A DNA stretch of 64,000 nt from Macrocybe gigantea (lineage: Eukaryota; Basidiomycota; Agaricomycetes; Agaricales; Callistosporiaceae): contig SJRY01000003.1 in assembly GCA_011319805.1 (NCBI GenBank), forward strand, positions 1 through 64,000, read 5' to 3'. Of this stretch, positions 24,425 through 37,258 are shown one piece after another. Every line of letters starts with the position of its first letter. The stretch's first letter is position 1. The position numbers and the translations under genes were made by a program. The notes under the pieces were generated by a model. That model was not told the origin of the DNA, made no database searches, and worked only from the letters and a program-made list of their open reading frames with translations.

Positions 24425-26615
24425 ATGAGCCTTTCTCTGCCTGCGACCGTCTCAGAATCCGGGCCTCAGCTCGCGAGTCCATACGCAACGCACTTGGCCA
24501 CCACACCTGTCTTTGCGGTCGACACGAGCCAGCTGCCTCTGGAACAGGCCGCGAGCCTCGGTTACGAGCGTGCCAGGGCTTTCGGACATGCGTTTGGTGA
24601 GCGATATTGCACTGTCGGGAGCGTTCTTCTCACAGCGGGCGAACAGGTTTGACGGCAAATGACATCTATGAATTGACACCGAAATTCTGGGCGGCGCAGG
24701 CAGATCCGGCCTTGATGCTGGACGGCGGGGCGGTGACGCTGTTCACGATCCACGTCAACCTCGTCGTCGGTACGTTGACGACTTACCTAAATGAATCTTC
24801 TACATCCATCGACGAAAAGGAAAGAGAGGACCTGCAGAGATTGGTGGACAAGTTGCTCAACTTTGAACTGATGTGAGGAGCTCGGTCCCTTCACGTCGTT
24901 GTCGGCGTTAACATGAGAGTGAATTTGCCTTCGAACAGAGGCCAGTTCTGCTTGACGGAGCTCGGACATGGTCTAGACGCCGAGAACCTCGAGACAACGG
25001 CGACGTTGCTTCCGAGCGGTGAATTCGACTTGAATACACCAGTGCAAAGCGCGGCAAAGTAAGTAACATTGTCTCATAATGATATATGGGTATGCATACT
25101 CACTTTATTTTCATGGTGGGTGACTCAGATACATGCCGCCCACAGTCCCGGCCGGGCGCCCCTGCGTCGCGATCGTTTTCGCTCGTCTGATCGTGTCGGG
25201 ACGCAACCATGGTGTTCGACCATTTGTTGTGCCGTTGAATGACGGGCGGAAGATGTACCCTGGCATCGTCGCTCGGCGACTTCCTTACCGGCACGGCGCA
25301 GACCCCGTTAATCATTCACTCACGTCGTTCCACAACGTCAGGTTGCCCAAGTCTGCTCTTTTAGGAGGTCTAGCGCCCGGAGAACTTGAGCGAGGTCCGA
25401 CGGAAGCTGCGCGCCACGAGCTCTTCTTGGAGGTGATTTGGAGAGTCGCGGTCGGGACACTAGGACTCAGCTTTCTGGCTACTTCTGGAATCGAGCTCGC
25501 TTGCACGATAGGCTTTCAGTATAGTCTGCGCCGTTTCGTTGTCGAACGGGGAGCCAAGGGCCAGAATCTTGTCCCGATATACAGCTTCCGCACCCAACAG
25601 ATTCCTCTCCTTGTCGGGATTGCGCAGGCATATGTCCTGAGGGCGTTCCACCGTTGGGCAGCAGGGATGTTTTCGAATAGGCGTCTGGATAAGCGCATCA
25701 GACATGCCATCGCCGCCTGCTCAAAGGCGATTTCAGTACAACACTGCCAGGCGACGCTGACGGCTATCTCCGAGCGGTGCGGGGCGCAAGGACTGTTCAT
25801 TGTGAACCAAATGACGCAGGCTCATGTGAGTTAAAAACAAACATGCGATTGATGTTCGATTTTCACCCCGGAGGAATGATATTATGGGGTGTTTCGACGG
25901 ACTAAACTGATTGTTACTTTCTTTTCGTTCAGGGGACAATCCGAGGTTCAGCTATTGCGGAAGGAGACATCCTAGGAATATCCATCCGTGCGCGACGAGA
26001 CCTCCATAACAACTTCCAATGATACTCACCCCGCGTGTAGGATTGGCGATGGAGCTTCTGCTGTGCCGGTATACCCTCCCTCCATCTTCCAATCCAAACA
26101 GCCTGCTTGCTAAACACGAACTGGGACTGTTGGAGGAAGGACGCGCCATTCTGGCTGCAGCCACCTCTTCCTTGGGCAGCTCAAACTCCAAAGGACATCG
26201 GAGCGAAGCTGTCAACAAGCTCATTCTGCCGAGATGCCAGCCCCTCGTCGAAGCGATTGGCCATCGCATGGCGTACGACGCCGCTGTGGCGGTAGGGGAA
26301 GCAGTTGTGCCACGGTGCTTGGTCGATTTGTACGAAGCACATGTCGTCAAGCTTGATGCAGCTTGGTATTGCACAAGCGCAGCGACGGCCGTTAACCGTG
26401 AAGCACTGGACGAGATGGAGGTGCGACGACTAGACGCCGTTCTCCCCCGCCTTCCAGAGCTTGTGGATCGCATGGGCGTGAAGGCATTCGTAAAGGCTCC
26501 TATCGCATCACAAGAGAAATGGGACACCTTGGTGGTCAGTTTACCTGTGTTCGATTCAAACGATCGTGCGACCAAATTCGAAAAGGAAGAAGCGTTTGTG
26601 AGCGCGAGGCTCTAA
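24425..26615 (+). CDS. Acyl-CoA oxidase/dehydrogenase-like enzyme
   Basis: Exons 24425-24596, 24647-24872, 24939-25058, 25129-25825, 25933-25987 and 26041-26615 join to an uninterrupted 614-residue protein. It shows the acyl-CoA dehydrogenase/oxidase fold: CLTELGHGLDAENLETTATL followed by PSGEFDLNTP is the FAD/substrate-binding beta-domain region. RPFVVPLNDG and VRLPKSALLG follow, then the helical C-terminal domain with LAMELLLCRYTLPP. Such enzymes perform the first, FAD-dependent step of fatty-acyl-CoA beta-oxidation; in fungi oxidase forms act in peroxisomes. The C-terminus ends VSARL. ARL resembles a peroxisomal PTS1 (SKL type), which would fit that location, though this is inference. I could not identify the catalytic glutamate with confidence. 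All introns are 50-107 bp GT-AG. Confidence 0.8.
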
Positions 26616-28563
26616 TAAATTTATTACTTATATCTGCCATATATATGTGTACTAACCTGCCCTGATCGGGTCGCGCGATGTAGAATAGGATGGGTCTAAG
26701 AAGTGATTTGTCGATGATATTATTGTAGGCACCCTGTGCTTTTTGAGAGAAGCACATGCTGAGGTTCGGTGAAGATTATGAGTGCTTCCCCGCGGTTTGA
26801 TTGCATCTTCCCTAACAATCTGAGACTAGAACTTGGATTCTGATCAGAGTGGATTGAGCGAGTCGTTTGCACACAATGATGAAGCACAGTTACTATGCAG
26901 ATCGCGACTGTACCTTGTACTTTGCGAAATATGGTTCATCCCTTCATGAGCAGGAAAGCAGAATGTCGGTATTTAACAAACAGACGACCAAATTCGGACA
27001 AGACCAACAAGGTTGACTTTTATTATCTGGGATTCGTTCCTGAGATGGAGGAGGGACTTGTCGGTTAGCCAAGCGCTTGCGGCGGATGTGACCGCGTCGA
27101 ACTCGACGGGACATAGAGAGCGAGTTATGAGACCCCACTTGTAGTTCTTCGTAATTCAGGCTGACCGTAATAGACGGCCTATTGAGTGTTGGTTTCTTTG
27201 CCTAGCAGAAACGGCGTTCATATTCAGGGCGTGGCAACCGCACTTTGCATTTCTGGTGACCCACCATGGCCAAGAATTTCAAATCTCTGATCATTGATGC
27301 ATATTGATGCTTCGAGCTTCGATATTTATTTCGCGGGCGACCATCGCTGTCGAAAACATTGAGCAAGTAACATGAAAATGGTAGTGTTTCCTGGTTGGAT
27401 GACTCAGCAGCTTGCTCTCACCGCACTCCGTCAATTCAAGGTGGGCCGTTCTCAGAATCTCTGCCAGCTAAAATCCGCGGATGCATGCCAGACTAAGCCT
27501 AACAGCGGTACTGCCGAAGCGAGTGTCGTGCTGAAGCCCTTCCAGGAATTTTCCATGTGATGGACCGGAAGAGTTGTATGAATCACTGCAGGTCCTCCAA
27601 ATGTTGGCCTGTCCAACAAACGGCATGTCCGGAATTGTCTCTTTGCATCTAGCCTTGTAAGCCGTACAACTATTCCCTGGTTTTCTTGCTTGGTCGTTAT
27701 AATCACATCGCCAGGCAAATACCGGAGGATGACGACTTCTTCGACTGGCTTCAGGGCATATCCGTCGACTGTTCACTATGAATGGGAATTTGAATATCCA
27801 GGGTCCTTCTTACCCTCCCTCTTAGTCCTAGAGCACCTCGTGTCGATCTCGTGATCCACGGAATCAATCTCATCCCTCTATGTTCACCTGCCGGACAAAC
27901 CTTCTCTGTTAACCACATTCATTAAAATGACAAGTCAATCCGCGACATTACACGTAATTGCTATCAGTTGATCTCTATTTCGGTGCTCAGGCAATCCGAG
28001 GATGCGAACGCCCAAGAATGCGTTTTTGGGTTGCCTAGGATGCTGTCAGAAGAGGAACCAAATCTCTGTCGTTTCTAATTTCGAGATACTCACACATAGG
28101 GAATATCGACGCAATGTGTGCCTACGCCTGCTTTAGATCTCGCCCGAGATCTCGTGTACCTTCACACAGCGGAAGTATCGGCACGTTTTCGGATGATAAA
28201 GGTCCATTGTCGCAGGTGGTTGTGTTTGTGCGAATGGCCAATCCTTGCAATTTTTGCTGATCGTTGTCCTCGGTGTAGCCTGGTTTAGAAAGATTTGATC
28301 GCGATCATCAGGGGTGCCTAAAAGTGGTCGTTGTTCAAAGATTCACAATCCCCATAGACACTCGCCAAAACCTCGAGGCAGCAACGAGGTGATATTAAGA
28401 GGGGGTTGTCTCTCTGCGGTCTCGAATGGGAAGAAATGGGCTTCTTCAACCCACCCTTCAAAAGCGGCTTGTCAGAAGCAATGTCTATTCAACATTCGAC
28501 GAACTTCATCGACTCCTACTTCCCTCTCTCTGTGCACTCCGCCAGCCTTCAGCTCCCAAACAA
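26616..28563. other. About 1.9 kb without a recognisable gene
   Basis: Several short ORFs exist on both strands (for example 27452-27718 on the minus strand), but none shows a known family pattern or a convincing exon chain. The right part should include the promoter of the HMG-box gene. Confidence 0.45.
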
Positions 28564-29784
28564 ATGCCTGTATTTCGCAACGTGAAGACGACGCGATCGT
28601 CCGGGCGACTATGTGGCCAGAGTCCGGTTTCCTATGACGGTGAGTACTGTGCCCCGTCCAGCATCACTGAATGCGATCGTTATTGACATGTAAATCTCGT
28701 ACTTGTTCACAGAACACGGATGGCCAGTCCTCGAGTCGCTCACACCAGGTCATCGCCCGACGCCCGGATCGTCGAGATCGTCAGATGAAACTACATCGTC
28801 TCAGTCGCCCTCCCCCCAGCCGACCGCCCGCAAAACCACCTCTCGCCGTGGTGGAGAAGGCCATGTTCCACGCCCCAAGAATGCCTTCATCCTCTTTCGC
28901 TCCTGGTTCTACGAGCAGGAGAAACGCATCGCTGGCGGACAGGATCAAAACGACATCAGCGTTCGCGCGGGAAAAGCGTGGCAGGCTCTCAGCCCTGAGG
29001 AGAAGCGGCCTTTTCAGCTGCTCGCAGAGCAGGAAAAACGCGAGCATCAGGCCAAGTTCCCCGACTACACTTATGCACCGAACGGTCGCCCCAGCAAGCC
29101 CGCGCCGTCGAGACAAAGGCACTCCAAGGCTGTGAACAACAAAAAGAGGTCGATTGTGATTCCAAAGCGATCTCTGTCAGAGGGATTGACCTTTGAGGAG
29201 AGCGATGAGATGGGATCCGTCTCGAGTGCCACCGACTCGCAGTCCATCAGCCCCCACTCTCCTACACCCCAAACTCCCGAGTTCGCTCCTGCGGTCGCCT
29301 ATCCAGAGCCTGTCCTCGATCTAACTCGACTTAGTGCCGACGAACCAGAAGTAGAGTTCAAGTTTGATACCTCCTTTGTGCCCACATCGAGGGTTCCTTC
29401 CCTCGAACTACCTCCATCCCAGGTCGACTCGGTAAGCATCAATACCTTCTGTTGCCCACTGATGCAGAATTTGATGTGTCATTTCAGTGCAAGGAAAGCA
29501 TGTTCGATCTCTCGTTAAGGCCTCCGAGTTATTATTACACAGACCCGCCTTCCGGCTTCAAACGGAACGTCCATCCTCAAACCCTAGAAGAGTTCCTCCC
29601 TAACCTTGTCGGACCTGAGCCACCTCGGGACAATACTGACTCTAACGGCAATATAATGCCTGAACTTACCTCTCAGGAAATCGATACTCTCATGTCACAT
29701 AGCTTGGATTTATTCCAGGGTTGGAACTTCTTGGAGGGTTCTCGGAAGGCAAAAACGAATTGGAGATCGACCAGTCATTCGTGA
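28564..29784 (+). CDS. HMG-box transcription factor
   Basis: An HMG box is encoded directly after the second exon start: RPKNAFILFRSWFYEQEKR, then DISVRAGKAWQALSPEEKRP and the closing KFPDYTY. This is the MATA_HMG/SOX-like form typical of fungal sequence-specific regulators that bend DNA. A basic stretch (NNKKRSIVIPKRS) follows, then Ser/Pro-rich sequence. Exon 1 (MPVFRNVKTTRSSGRLCG...) joins across an intron (GTGAGTACTG...TTCACAG, about 28640-28712). A second intron lies at about 29432-29488. The printed frame stops at 29784. A shift of one base near 29715 would instead extend the protein to a stop at 29885 with an acidic, more family-like tail. The 28564 ATG was preferred over 28426 because the intervening peptide has no conserved look. 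Targets are unknown. Confidence 0.78.
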
Positions 29785-29785
29785 A

Positions 29786-30327
29786 TGGGTTTTCAAACAG
29801 CCTGCTGGCTCCGACCGTGCTGCGTTCCTATCACCATCTTGATACGGAGCCGGATAGGTTTTTCGGGTTCAGTAGCAGGCATTGACTGTTATCACCGTGC
29901 TTGTTCCACACTCTCGCTCTCATCACGCCTCTTTCATGAGTTACGATAAATATGGAGGCCGATTGTGTATATTCACTGTAGCCTATCTTTTTGACACCTT
30001 TCTCCTCATGTAGCAATTATTTTGAATCTATGTTATGCCAATATTGAAACGGAGTGCCTTTACGGGCCTAAAGCTCTGAAGCGTCAAATTAACATTTTGG
30101 AGCCAACAAGCGTAGTGTTCTTTTCCAACATCCGAGGTCCGAAGCCTCAGAATAGGAAAAAGGCTTATACCGACGGGCAAGGAAAGTAAACACATCTTTT
30201 ACATATTGATAGAAAAGATGAGCAATGGTATATGCGTGAAATGGTATCTGTATGGCAGGCGATCAGACACGCCTCGAGGAAGGGACGGCAAGGCTGAGCT
30301 GTCAAAGACAAAGCAATCTCGTTATCT
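29786..30327. other. Convergent intergenic region
   Basis: This lies between the HMG-box gene (+) and the EH-domain gene (-). It is AT-rich with no ORF worth calling. The proximal part may still be coding if the HMG frame is corrected. Confidence 0.45.
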
Positions 30328-32732
30328 TTAAGTCGCGAACGAATCGTCGTAAGCCGGAGGAGGGACCGCGTCTTCACGAGAATGGCGGGTCGGAGCGTCC
30401 TGCAGCTGGATCCTCAAACGGTGTATCTCCCCTTTCAAGCTCACGACCTCCCTCTCCAACTCCTCTGCCGCCCGTGATGGCCTGCTCTGCGCGATCTTCT
30501 GGTTCGCCTCGCGCAGCTCGGCCCTGAGCCGGTCATTTTCCCGTGTCAGGTCCTCCGACACCTGCCTCCACTCGCGATTCTCTGCTGCCCAGCGCTCCAG
30601 CTCTTCCACGCGTTCGCCAAGCTCCGCCTTCTGGCGTTCCAACTCCGCCGCAGCCTCCCGTTGCGCCGCGGCATCACTCACAAATGACTCCTGGACTTCG
30701 CGTATGCGGCGCTGGAGTTCGTCGTTCTCTCTCGTCGCGTGTCCAAGGAGGATCCTGAGCTCGACGGCGCTCGCTTCGGCGCCGGAAGACTGCGACTCCA
30801 TGAGCGACACCTCCATCGCGGCGGCGCGCCCGCGTAGCATCTCATTGTCCTGCTTCAGCTCAGCGATCTGCCGCCGCAGGTCCTCTGCCGCTTCTGCATC
30901 GCGAATGTACGTTGATTCTGCTTCCTCGAGTTCACGGATGCGCTGCCGCAGCGCCGCGTTCTCGCGCTCCACGTCCTCCGACTGCAGCGTCGAGTGCGCT
31001 AGTCGCAAGTTGACTTGTTCCATGAACGCAATCTTGCGGGTCAGTCGTCTACTACGCTTCCGGAGCATATCCGCGACGGAGATGGTTTCGTTCGCGGAGA
31101 GCAACTGCGAGATGATTTGCTCGTTTTCATCTAACTTCGCTCGGAGGCTTTCGTTCTCCTTTTCGAGGCCGCTGTTCTTTTCCCTGTATTCCTCCAACAG
31201 TTGTGATAGCAATTCTTCGGGTGTAAGCCTAGCTTTGCCTTTGATACCATTAACAAGTGGCATAGAACCATCCGGAAGTGGTGTCAAAGGAGGTTGATAC
31301 GATGTGTCTGACTCGCCCAATGTGGAGGAAGTCTCTGAGAAAGGCAACGGAGATCCAACACACTGATTATCAAAATAACATCACTTACCTTGCGTCGCGT
31401 CGGATTGTTCTGTACTGGTTTCGAAAGAATTCGGGAGATCGACTCCGAAAGGATTCGGATGGGCATCCGTACTGTCTCTTCTGGAAGGAGGAATCAAGGT
31501 TGGAGGAAGGTTTGAGGGAATGCTGTGTCCGGATAGCCTTCTCTGAGCCAAATGCATCGCGACGGCAAACGCGTCCCTCGACAAATGATTATCGCCATCG
31601 AAATCAACCAGATCCCTTTACATATATCAGAACTGTCACGAAGAGACACGCGAAAGGAAGAAGACAACGTGCCAGATGAGCGCTGCGTCCTCACCGTCAA
31701 TATCAAGCGTGGTGATATATTTCGCCGCCACTACGCCCTCGACATATCCGTCATTTTCCGTGTCCAAAAGGTCGAAGCGGTAATCAGATTCGGACTTTTC
31801 TTCAAGCATCACGTCCCAGTCCGATTGCGCCTGCGCATCACTCGACGGCAAGGTTCGGCTCAATTGTTGACTCGACTCTGCGGGAATGGCATCTTCACTA
31901 GCGTCAGGGACTTCTTGCCATGGTGCACCGGTTATCATTGCAGGAGGCGGTGAAGGCAGCTGATTGATGTAGCCGTGCTGGAAGCTGGCGATGAGATACA
32001 TCGCCAAGGTAAACTCGAGAATGTCCAAACCGCCCCGCTTGCGAGTATCGCAAAAAGCCCTACGTATAAAATGAACAGGAATGCTCAGCTGACGTCAAGA
32101 TCAAGGAAACTTCGAGTCATACCAAATCTTCACTAGTTGTTCGTTAGGCAACCCAGACTCCAGAAAGGCGTCAAGCACGCCTTCGGCTGTAGAATTGGTC
32201 GATCCGCTGGTCGTCAATAGATCCAGGATATGCTGCTTACCATCGACGAGACTCTCCATCCGAGCAAGCTCGCGAAACTGCTTCTCGTATCTGGCTCTCG
32301 TCGCCGGGGCCAACGTCGGCAATATAGGGCATCCCTTGCCCACCTCCCCCGCAAAACTCACACCATCGAGTTTTGGAGGAGGACCAGCTGGGCATTCAGA
32401 CAGACCACATTAACACATGAGACTTTTGAGACATAGCCAAGCAAGATGTGCATACGGGTGCTCAACAGAGATGGTGATACATCCTTTCCACTCTGAGCCC
32501 ACCCAACCAACCTCATCACCGCTGCGGTGCCCATCAGAAATAGGCACCCCGCATCATCCGTATCTGTGACTGCGCCCGCGACGTCCCACGACCTGCCAAC
32601 GACCCAGGCCGACACTCCGTACGCAGCGAACAACCGATGCCCCGTCTCCTTTGTCATCGCGCCGCCCTCCACGCGCGCGAGGACCTCCGCTGCGGCCGCA
32701 AGCTCCTTCCCAGTCGGAAAGAATTGTGTCAT
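30328..32732 (-). CDS. EDE1: EH-domain endocytic scaffold (Ede1/Eps15-like)
   Basis: Ede1/Eps15 proteins start clathrin-coated pits at the plasma membrane by binding NPF-containing adaptors. The protein begins [20 protein letters not shown], matching the first EH domain of fungal Ede1. It continues with two further EH-like units ([20 protein letters not shown] and [20 protein letters not shown], the latter with an EF-hand-type Asp loop). After a Pro/Ser linker comes a long coiled coil of about 250 residues starting near [19 protein letters not shown]. The C-terminus ends [12 protein letters not shown] see no UBA domain and the protein is shorter than yeast Ede1. Introns include GTATGACTC...ATACGTAG and GTAAGTGATG...TTTCTCAG. 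Near the intron acceptor at about 31612 one base (a G in a G-run) must be added to keep DIDG-DLVDFDG in frame. Confidence 0.8.
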
Positions 32733-33324
32733 TATTGTCACGGATCCACGAGGAGGTGGATTAACGAAGGGTCGTGACACCCGCACTTGGTGTAGACGAA
32801 GGATTTTTGCGAGATCAGGGGACGGAGAAGAGGAAGTCTCTGGCCTGCCTGAGCATGACCGAGGTATGGGAGTGCTCAGATATGTGGATCAGACCAACAC
32901 AGCCCGAAGCTCCAAATGGGTCCGTGAGACAAACGCGGGAATGGACAAGGCTCTCGATTACAGCTGCGGATATAGTAAATGCATATGCTCTGTCTCAAGT
33001 GAGGAGCAGCTGCGCCTACGGCAGGCCCGGATCTAAATAAAAGATGGTCGTTATCGGAAGTGTATCATGAGGACAAAGGTAAAAATCAAAGTCGTGTAGA
33101 GCGCAAGGGCTAGAGACTTGTGGCAGGCATGTTGGATCTCATGGCGGTGCAAACACAGTTGAATACGACGGAACGGAATCTAGGAGCAAGTAAAAGGAAG
33201 GAAACGGGAATGACAATCTACACTATCTCGTCTTGTCGCTCTCTCTAGCAGCATGTTCCGCGGAGCCTTTTTCTTTCCACCACTGGGGAAAGAGACAGAA
33301 CGGAGCCTGGAAGGAGAGTCTCAA
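32733..33324. other. Intergenic, nothing identified
   Basis: This is the promoter side of the EH-domain gene and the 3' side of the damaged dehydrogenase gene. Short ORFs lack family signatures. Confidence 0.45.
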
Positions 33325-34465
33325 TCAACAGAGGGATGATACCTTCACCATCATTTTGACACCCTCCTCTGGTTGGCCTGTGATCTCTGGTGAGCCTTGA
33401 TGGCGAAAGTGCATCCCGTCGTTGTTCCGGTGAACTTGCACCAAATTTTCGAAATGGTGCCCATGACGATCCCCAGCCAGCGAGGAATAACGACGATCTT
33501 TTTGCTTCCGTCGTCCCCGAGCTCTTTGAACACCAGGCGCTGGAAATCGAACTACTTGATTGGCACGTCGTTCGTGACGAAGAACACCTGGCCAGCCACC
33601 GATGGGGTTTGCTCACATCCCAGTTGGCAGATGGTAGCCGGTCAGCTGCGAGGACGTGCGCGTCCGCGATGTTGCCGACGTACGACCAGCCGACGAGATT
33701 CGTGTTGTCTCCGATTTGGATGTTGTGCCTCCCATCGGCGTAGACTCTAGCCAGGCGCTTCTGAGCTGGCGATCACCAGGCCTGCAAAGACGTGCATTCA
33801 GAAGGGAACACAGCCACTCTAGCGTTGGCACCGTACCCAATCATCCCACAGGGCCTGAGAGCGACGGTCCGCAACTTGCCTACGCCGTCCTCGTGCAGGA
33901 TCATCCTCTCGCCAATAGCCTTAGTGTGGTGGTATGCATCGTAGCCTCGCCGCGGGACCTCGGCCTGTTCTTCATTTACTCCACGAAGGTCTCTGCTCGT
34001 CCACACGACGCCCGTGCTCGACGTGTACACTAGCTTCCGCACGCCCGCCGCATGGCACGCGTATATGACGACCTTTGTTCCCGTCTCGTTCACGCGAGAG
34101 TAAATCTCAGAATCCAACCCGTGGACTGGCGACGCGGTGTGGAACACTGTCCTGGCTGATGTTTGACGAACACGAGTCGCGGCATCGCTTAATGAGCTAT
34201 CCATACATAATAAGCGAGAGATGCAGACGATTCAAGTACCTGTTGGAGGACTTCAACCAGCCTTTTCTCATCCAGAATATCGCCCTGGTAATACTCCACA
34301 TTGGGGACCTTGTCGTCCCCGACGGCCTCCGCCAAGTCAAAGACCACCACGCCTTTCTCACCACGATCGACAAGTGCTCGCACTACATATGACCTAGGAA
34401 ACCGGCACCGCCGATGACGAGATGGCTTTCGTGTGTGTCTTGACCGTGAGGCCATCGCCCGACAT
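33325..34465 (-). pseudogene. 3beta-hydroxysteroid dehydrogenase/SDR (ERG26-like), heavily damaged
   Basis: Extended SDR enzymes of this kind oxidise sterol intermediates with NAD(P). The Rossmann motif HLVIGGAGFLG is near the start. Later come VFHTASPVHG, VYTSSTGVVW, the catalytic YxxxK as YDAYHHTKAIGE, LRPCGMIGPGDRQL across an intron, and NLVGWSYVGNIADAHVLA. The C-terminal part reads FKELGDDGSKKIVVIPRWLG. The frame breaks near 34440, 34420, 33775, 33590 and 33390, every time needing one extra base, and a TAG stands in the codon after NDVPIK. The in-frame stop argues for a true pseudogene even if some slips are assembly errors. Substrate cannot be judged. Confidence 0.7.
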
Positions 34466-34777
34466 GGTTTACGGTGAAAGGGCTAGTTGTTGATGCTGGG
34501 AATTGTGGATGGGCATTCATAGCTTACTCCGGTGGCATTCTTTGATTGGAGCCTGCTTGAATGTCCTCATCTCTGATGGATGCCTTGAATGCTCAGAACC
34601 ATGCAAAACAAAAACATGGCGCTTTGCGACGGTCCCTACTGCCTTGAATTGGCGACCGGGATCAACGCCTAGAACAAACCAGTGAATCTGGAATGTCGGA
34701 CCTCCAGAAACAATGCATAAGTAATAACATCCAGTACGAATAGGATACAGCAATTCAATGTTGAAACGCCGAACCAT
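34466..34777. other. Short intergenic region
   Basis: This is about 310 bp between the dehydrogenase start and the STN1 stop, both on the minus strand. No feature is recognised. Confidence 0.5.
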
Positions 34778-36853
34778 TCAGATGGTCAACTCCCACTTCC
34801 CGTGTCCGATGCACCACGCCCGGCACTCCTCTTTCAAATGCTGCAGCGCCTCGTCCACGTTCCACTCGCCGACATACCTCCACCGCTCGTCTCTCCTCAA
34901 CGCAGCGAGGATGACCTCCTTCGTCGGCGCCTCAGGTCGCTTCTTGTATGCCCCCGTGGACGTGACCAACAGCGCCTTCTTCGCCTGAAGATCCGCCATA
35001 CCCGTGAGCCGGCCAACGATCCGTTCAACGTGCACAGCGAGGTAGGGTGCTGAGAGCGGGACGTACGACTCTTCGTCCGATTCAGGATCTGAGAGCTCCA
35101 GCATCTCAGCGTCTTCTTTGTCGACGCCCCGTCTGTCGCTTCGAGCGCTAGCGGAAGAAAAGATAGAACTGGTCGTCGTACTTGCTGAGGAGATGGTCGA
35201 TATCCATAGGCCGCTAGCATTCCCAGGCTGGAATGCCGAGCTGACCACGCCGGCGGGACAGGGCCGATGGGTCCATCCCAGAGGACAATACTGCCTTCTT
35301 GCAGCAACTGCCGAATCGCCCACATAAAGAGCCGTTTCACCCTTTGTCTGACTTTCTCTCTGTCACGCGTCGCTTCCAATGGTGTATGAGAGCTAGATCC
35401 TTTTGTCTGACTCTTCTGCATCTTCTCTCGCTCTTCTTTCATTCTTCGCCTGGCTTCCGCTCTGACGACTCTTCGGGCAAGCTCGGATAATTCAGGCACT
35501 CTGCGCAAATATGAGAGCGTGAAGCCCTGCATAGTAGGCTCAGGTTGAGACAAAGATGATTGCGACTGAGCACCATTACCGGCTCTCACGAGCGGCGTTC
35601 TGGGACGGGGAGTGGATGGATCAAGAGAAGCACGGGGGGTTTCCTCCATAGAAAGAAGACTACGTTTTCGTGATTTGGTAGGCGTCAATGGGTAACCGTT
35701 CTGCATCCAATCGCTAATCAAAGGGACAGATTCGTTATCCGGACAATTGTCCATGTAGTGTTTCACATAGATACGGAAGGTGTTCTGAGTAAGGTCGCGA
35801 GAATGGAGGCGGGAGGGATGACGAAGTTTCTGAGGAGACTGAGATAATGAATTAGACAAAGTGAGATGGATGAAATAGGGAATTTTGGCCAACCGCTTGA
35901 CTGATAGTGGACTTTGCTGGACTCGCAGTAGTTGTTGAGGGCGTAGACGGCGCCGCAGGTGACGTGACAGGCTGTGCGACTTTGCGCGCAGGGGTTTCGA
36001 CAGTTGCTAGTGCTTCTTTCTGAAGGGCTAGCGTCGATGGAATGACAAAAGGTTCGGATAGTTCGTAGGATGCCCTGTGTAATTCCAACACAGATTTCCA
36101 ATGATGCGGCTCATCATTAAAAGACCTGCATCGCTCTTCATCGTAGAGAATGTCAATTTAACGACATTGCCAATGATCAGTGCTTACCTATGGTGTCAGC
36201 TATGATTTCTCTGGTTTCAAACTTCGGCACTACGCGACCCACAATACGCACGAGATGACCAACATGGACAGTGGGTTGCAACGGAGGAGGTGGTTGGGAG
36301 GAGACAGGCCGTGTATACGATCCGGATTTGGTCCGCATGTGAGAAGGCTGGACGGGTCGGTGCAAGCAGTCGATCACGGCCGTCCCATCATCGACTGATC
36401 AAGCAGGAAAAGTGCATCATTTTTGTAAGAGGCAGGGGATAAGGCGACTGGAGCTCACTAGTGTAACGTATCCGCTTTTCATATAGATGCACGCCCACGA
36501 CGATACCAATGACCAGAACAGTTCTACAAGGGACCCGACCCAACCAATAGAAACCTGCCAACATTTCAACGCTCAACTATTGATTCGTTCAAAAGCCTGC
36601 ACACCTTCTGGGTCATGTTTCATATCCAACACGTCCTGCACGAAGCATGAAGCAACTGCATCACTGGTCATCGTCCACTTGAAGATTTCGTTCGCCGTAT
36701 ACACCTGAAGCTGCGCAGAGGAGGACGCGATGATGCTCCCATCATTCCCAAGTCGTTGTTCATGTTGTTCGTCTGGTTTGCCGATATCTCGGGTTGGTGG
36801 CTAGTTTTCCTGGTTTCTTGAACAAAACCTGTTGTGCGATGATTGGTAGTCAT
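34778..36853 (-). CDS. STN1: STN1, CST telomere-capping subunit
   Basis: Stn1 binds single-stranded telomeric DNA with its CST partners and protects chromosome ends. The OB fold is assembled from three exons: NEIFKWTMTSDAVASCFVQD, then FYWLGRVPCRTVLVIGIVVG, then the IDDGTAVIDCLHRPVQPS piece, with introns GTGTGCAGG...TTGGCAG and GTGAGCTCC...GATCAG keeping phase. HVGHLVRIVGRVVPKFETRE completes it. The C-terminal part has DLTQNTFRIYVKHYMDNCPD and LFMWAIRQLLQEGSIVLWDG, matching the winged-helix region of fungal Stn1, and the end reads WCIGHGKWELTI. The frame slips near 35285 and possibly near the N-terminus (36740), each needing one extra base. The exact start is uncertain. 36853 is the furthest plausible ATG. 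Confidence 0.8.
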
Positions 36854-37258
36854 TTAGGCTGCGCAGCACATGGACGGGCTTTCTCGTCGTCAAAAAAGTA
36901 TTTACATTTGAAACATGTTGGCGGCGCGACCTTGAGGCTCGGACTGTCACGATGATTCGAACAGTAACGGTCACGGGATCCGTGACGATGATATGGGCGT
37001 TGCTTTAGACAGAGGTTCTGATGGGGTTGTCCTAATACCTTCGACGGTTATTCGCTAGCTCATAACAATTTGACGGCCAAGAAAACGTGGTACACAACAG
37101 GTCACTCAATTGTACACAAATTTACAAGCTAAGACACATAGTACACATCGGGAAAATGGAGTAGGTGGGCGAAGACAAACCATATCGTACAACAGGCTTC
37201 GGGGTTCGGTAGCATCGTCCTTGTTTCACAAAGCTTTGGCTTGCTGTTCACCCTATTC
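36854..37258. other. Intergenic with small inverted repeat
   Basis: No gene is seen. TCACGG-GAT-CCGTGA at 36971-36985 is a perfect 6-bp inverted repeat with a 3-bp spacer. It could be a factor-binding site but there is no other support. Confidence 0.4.
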
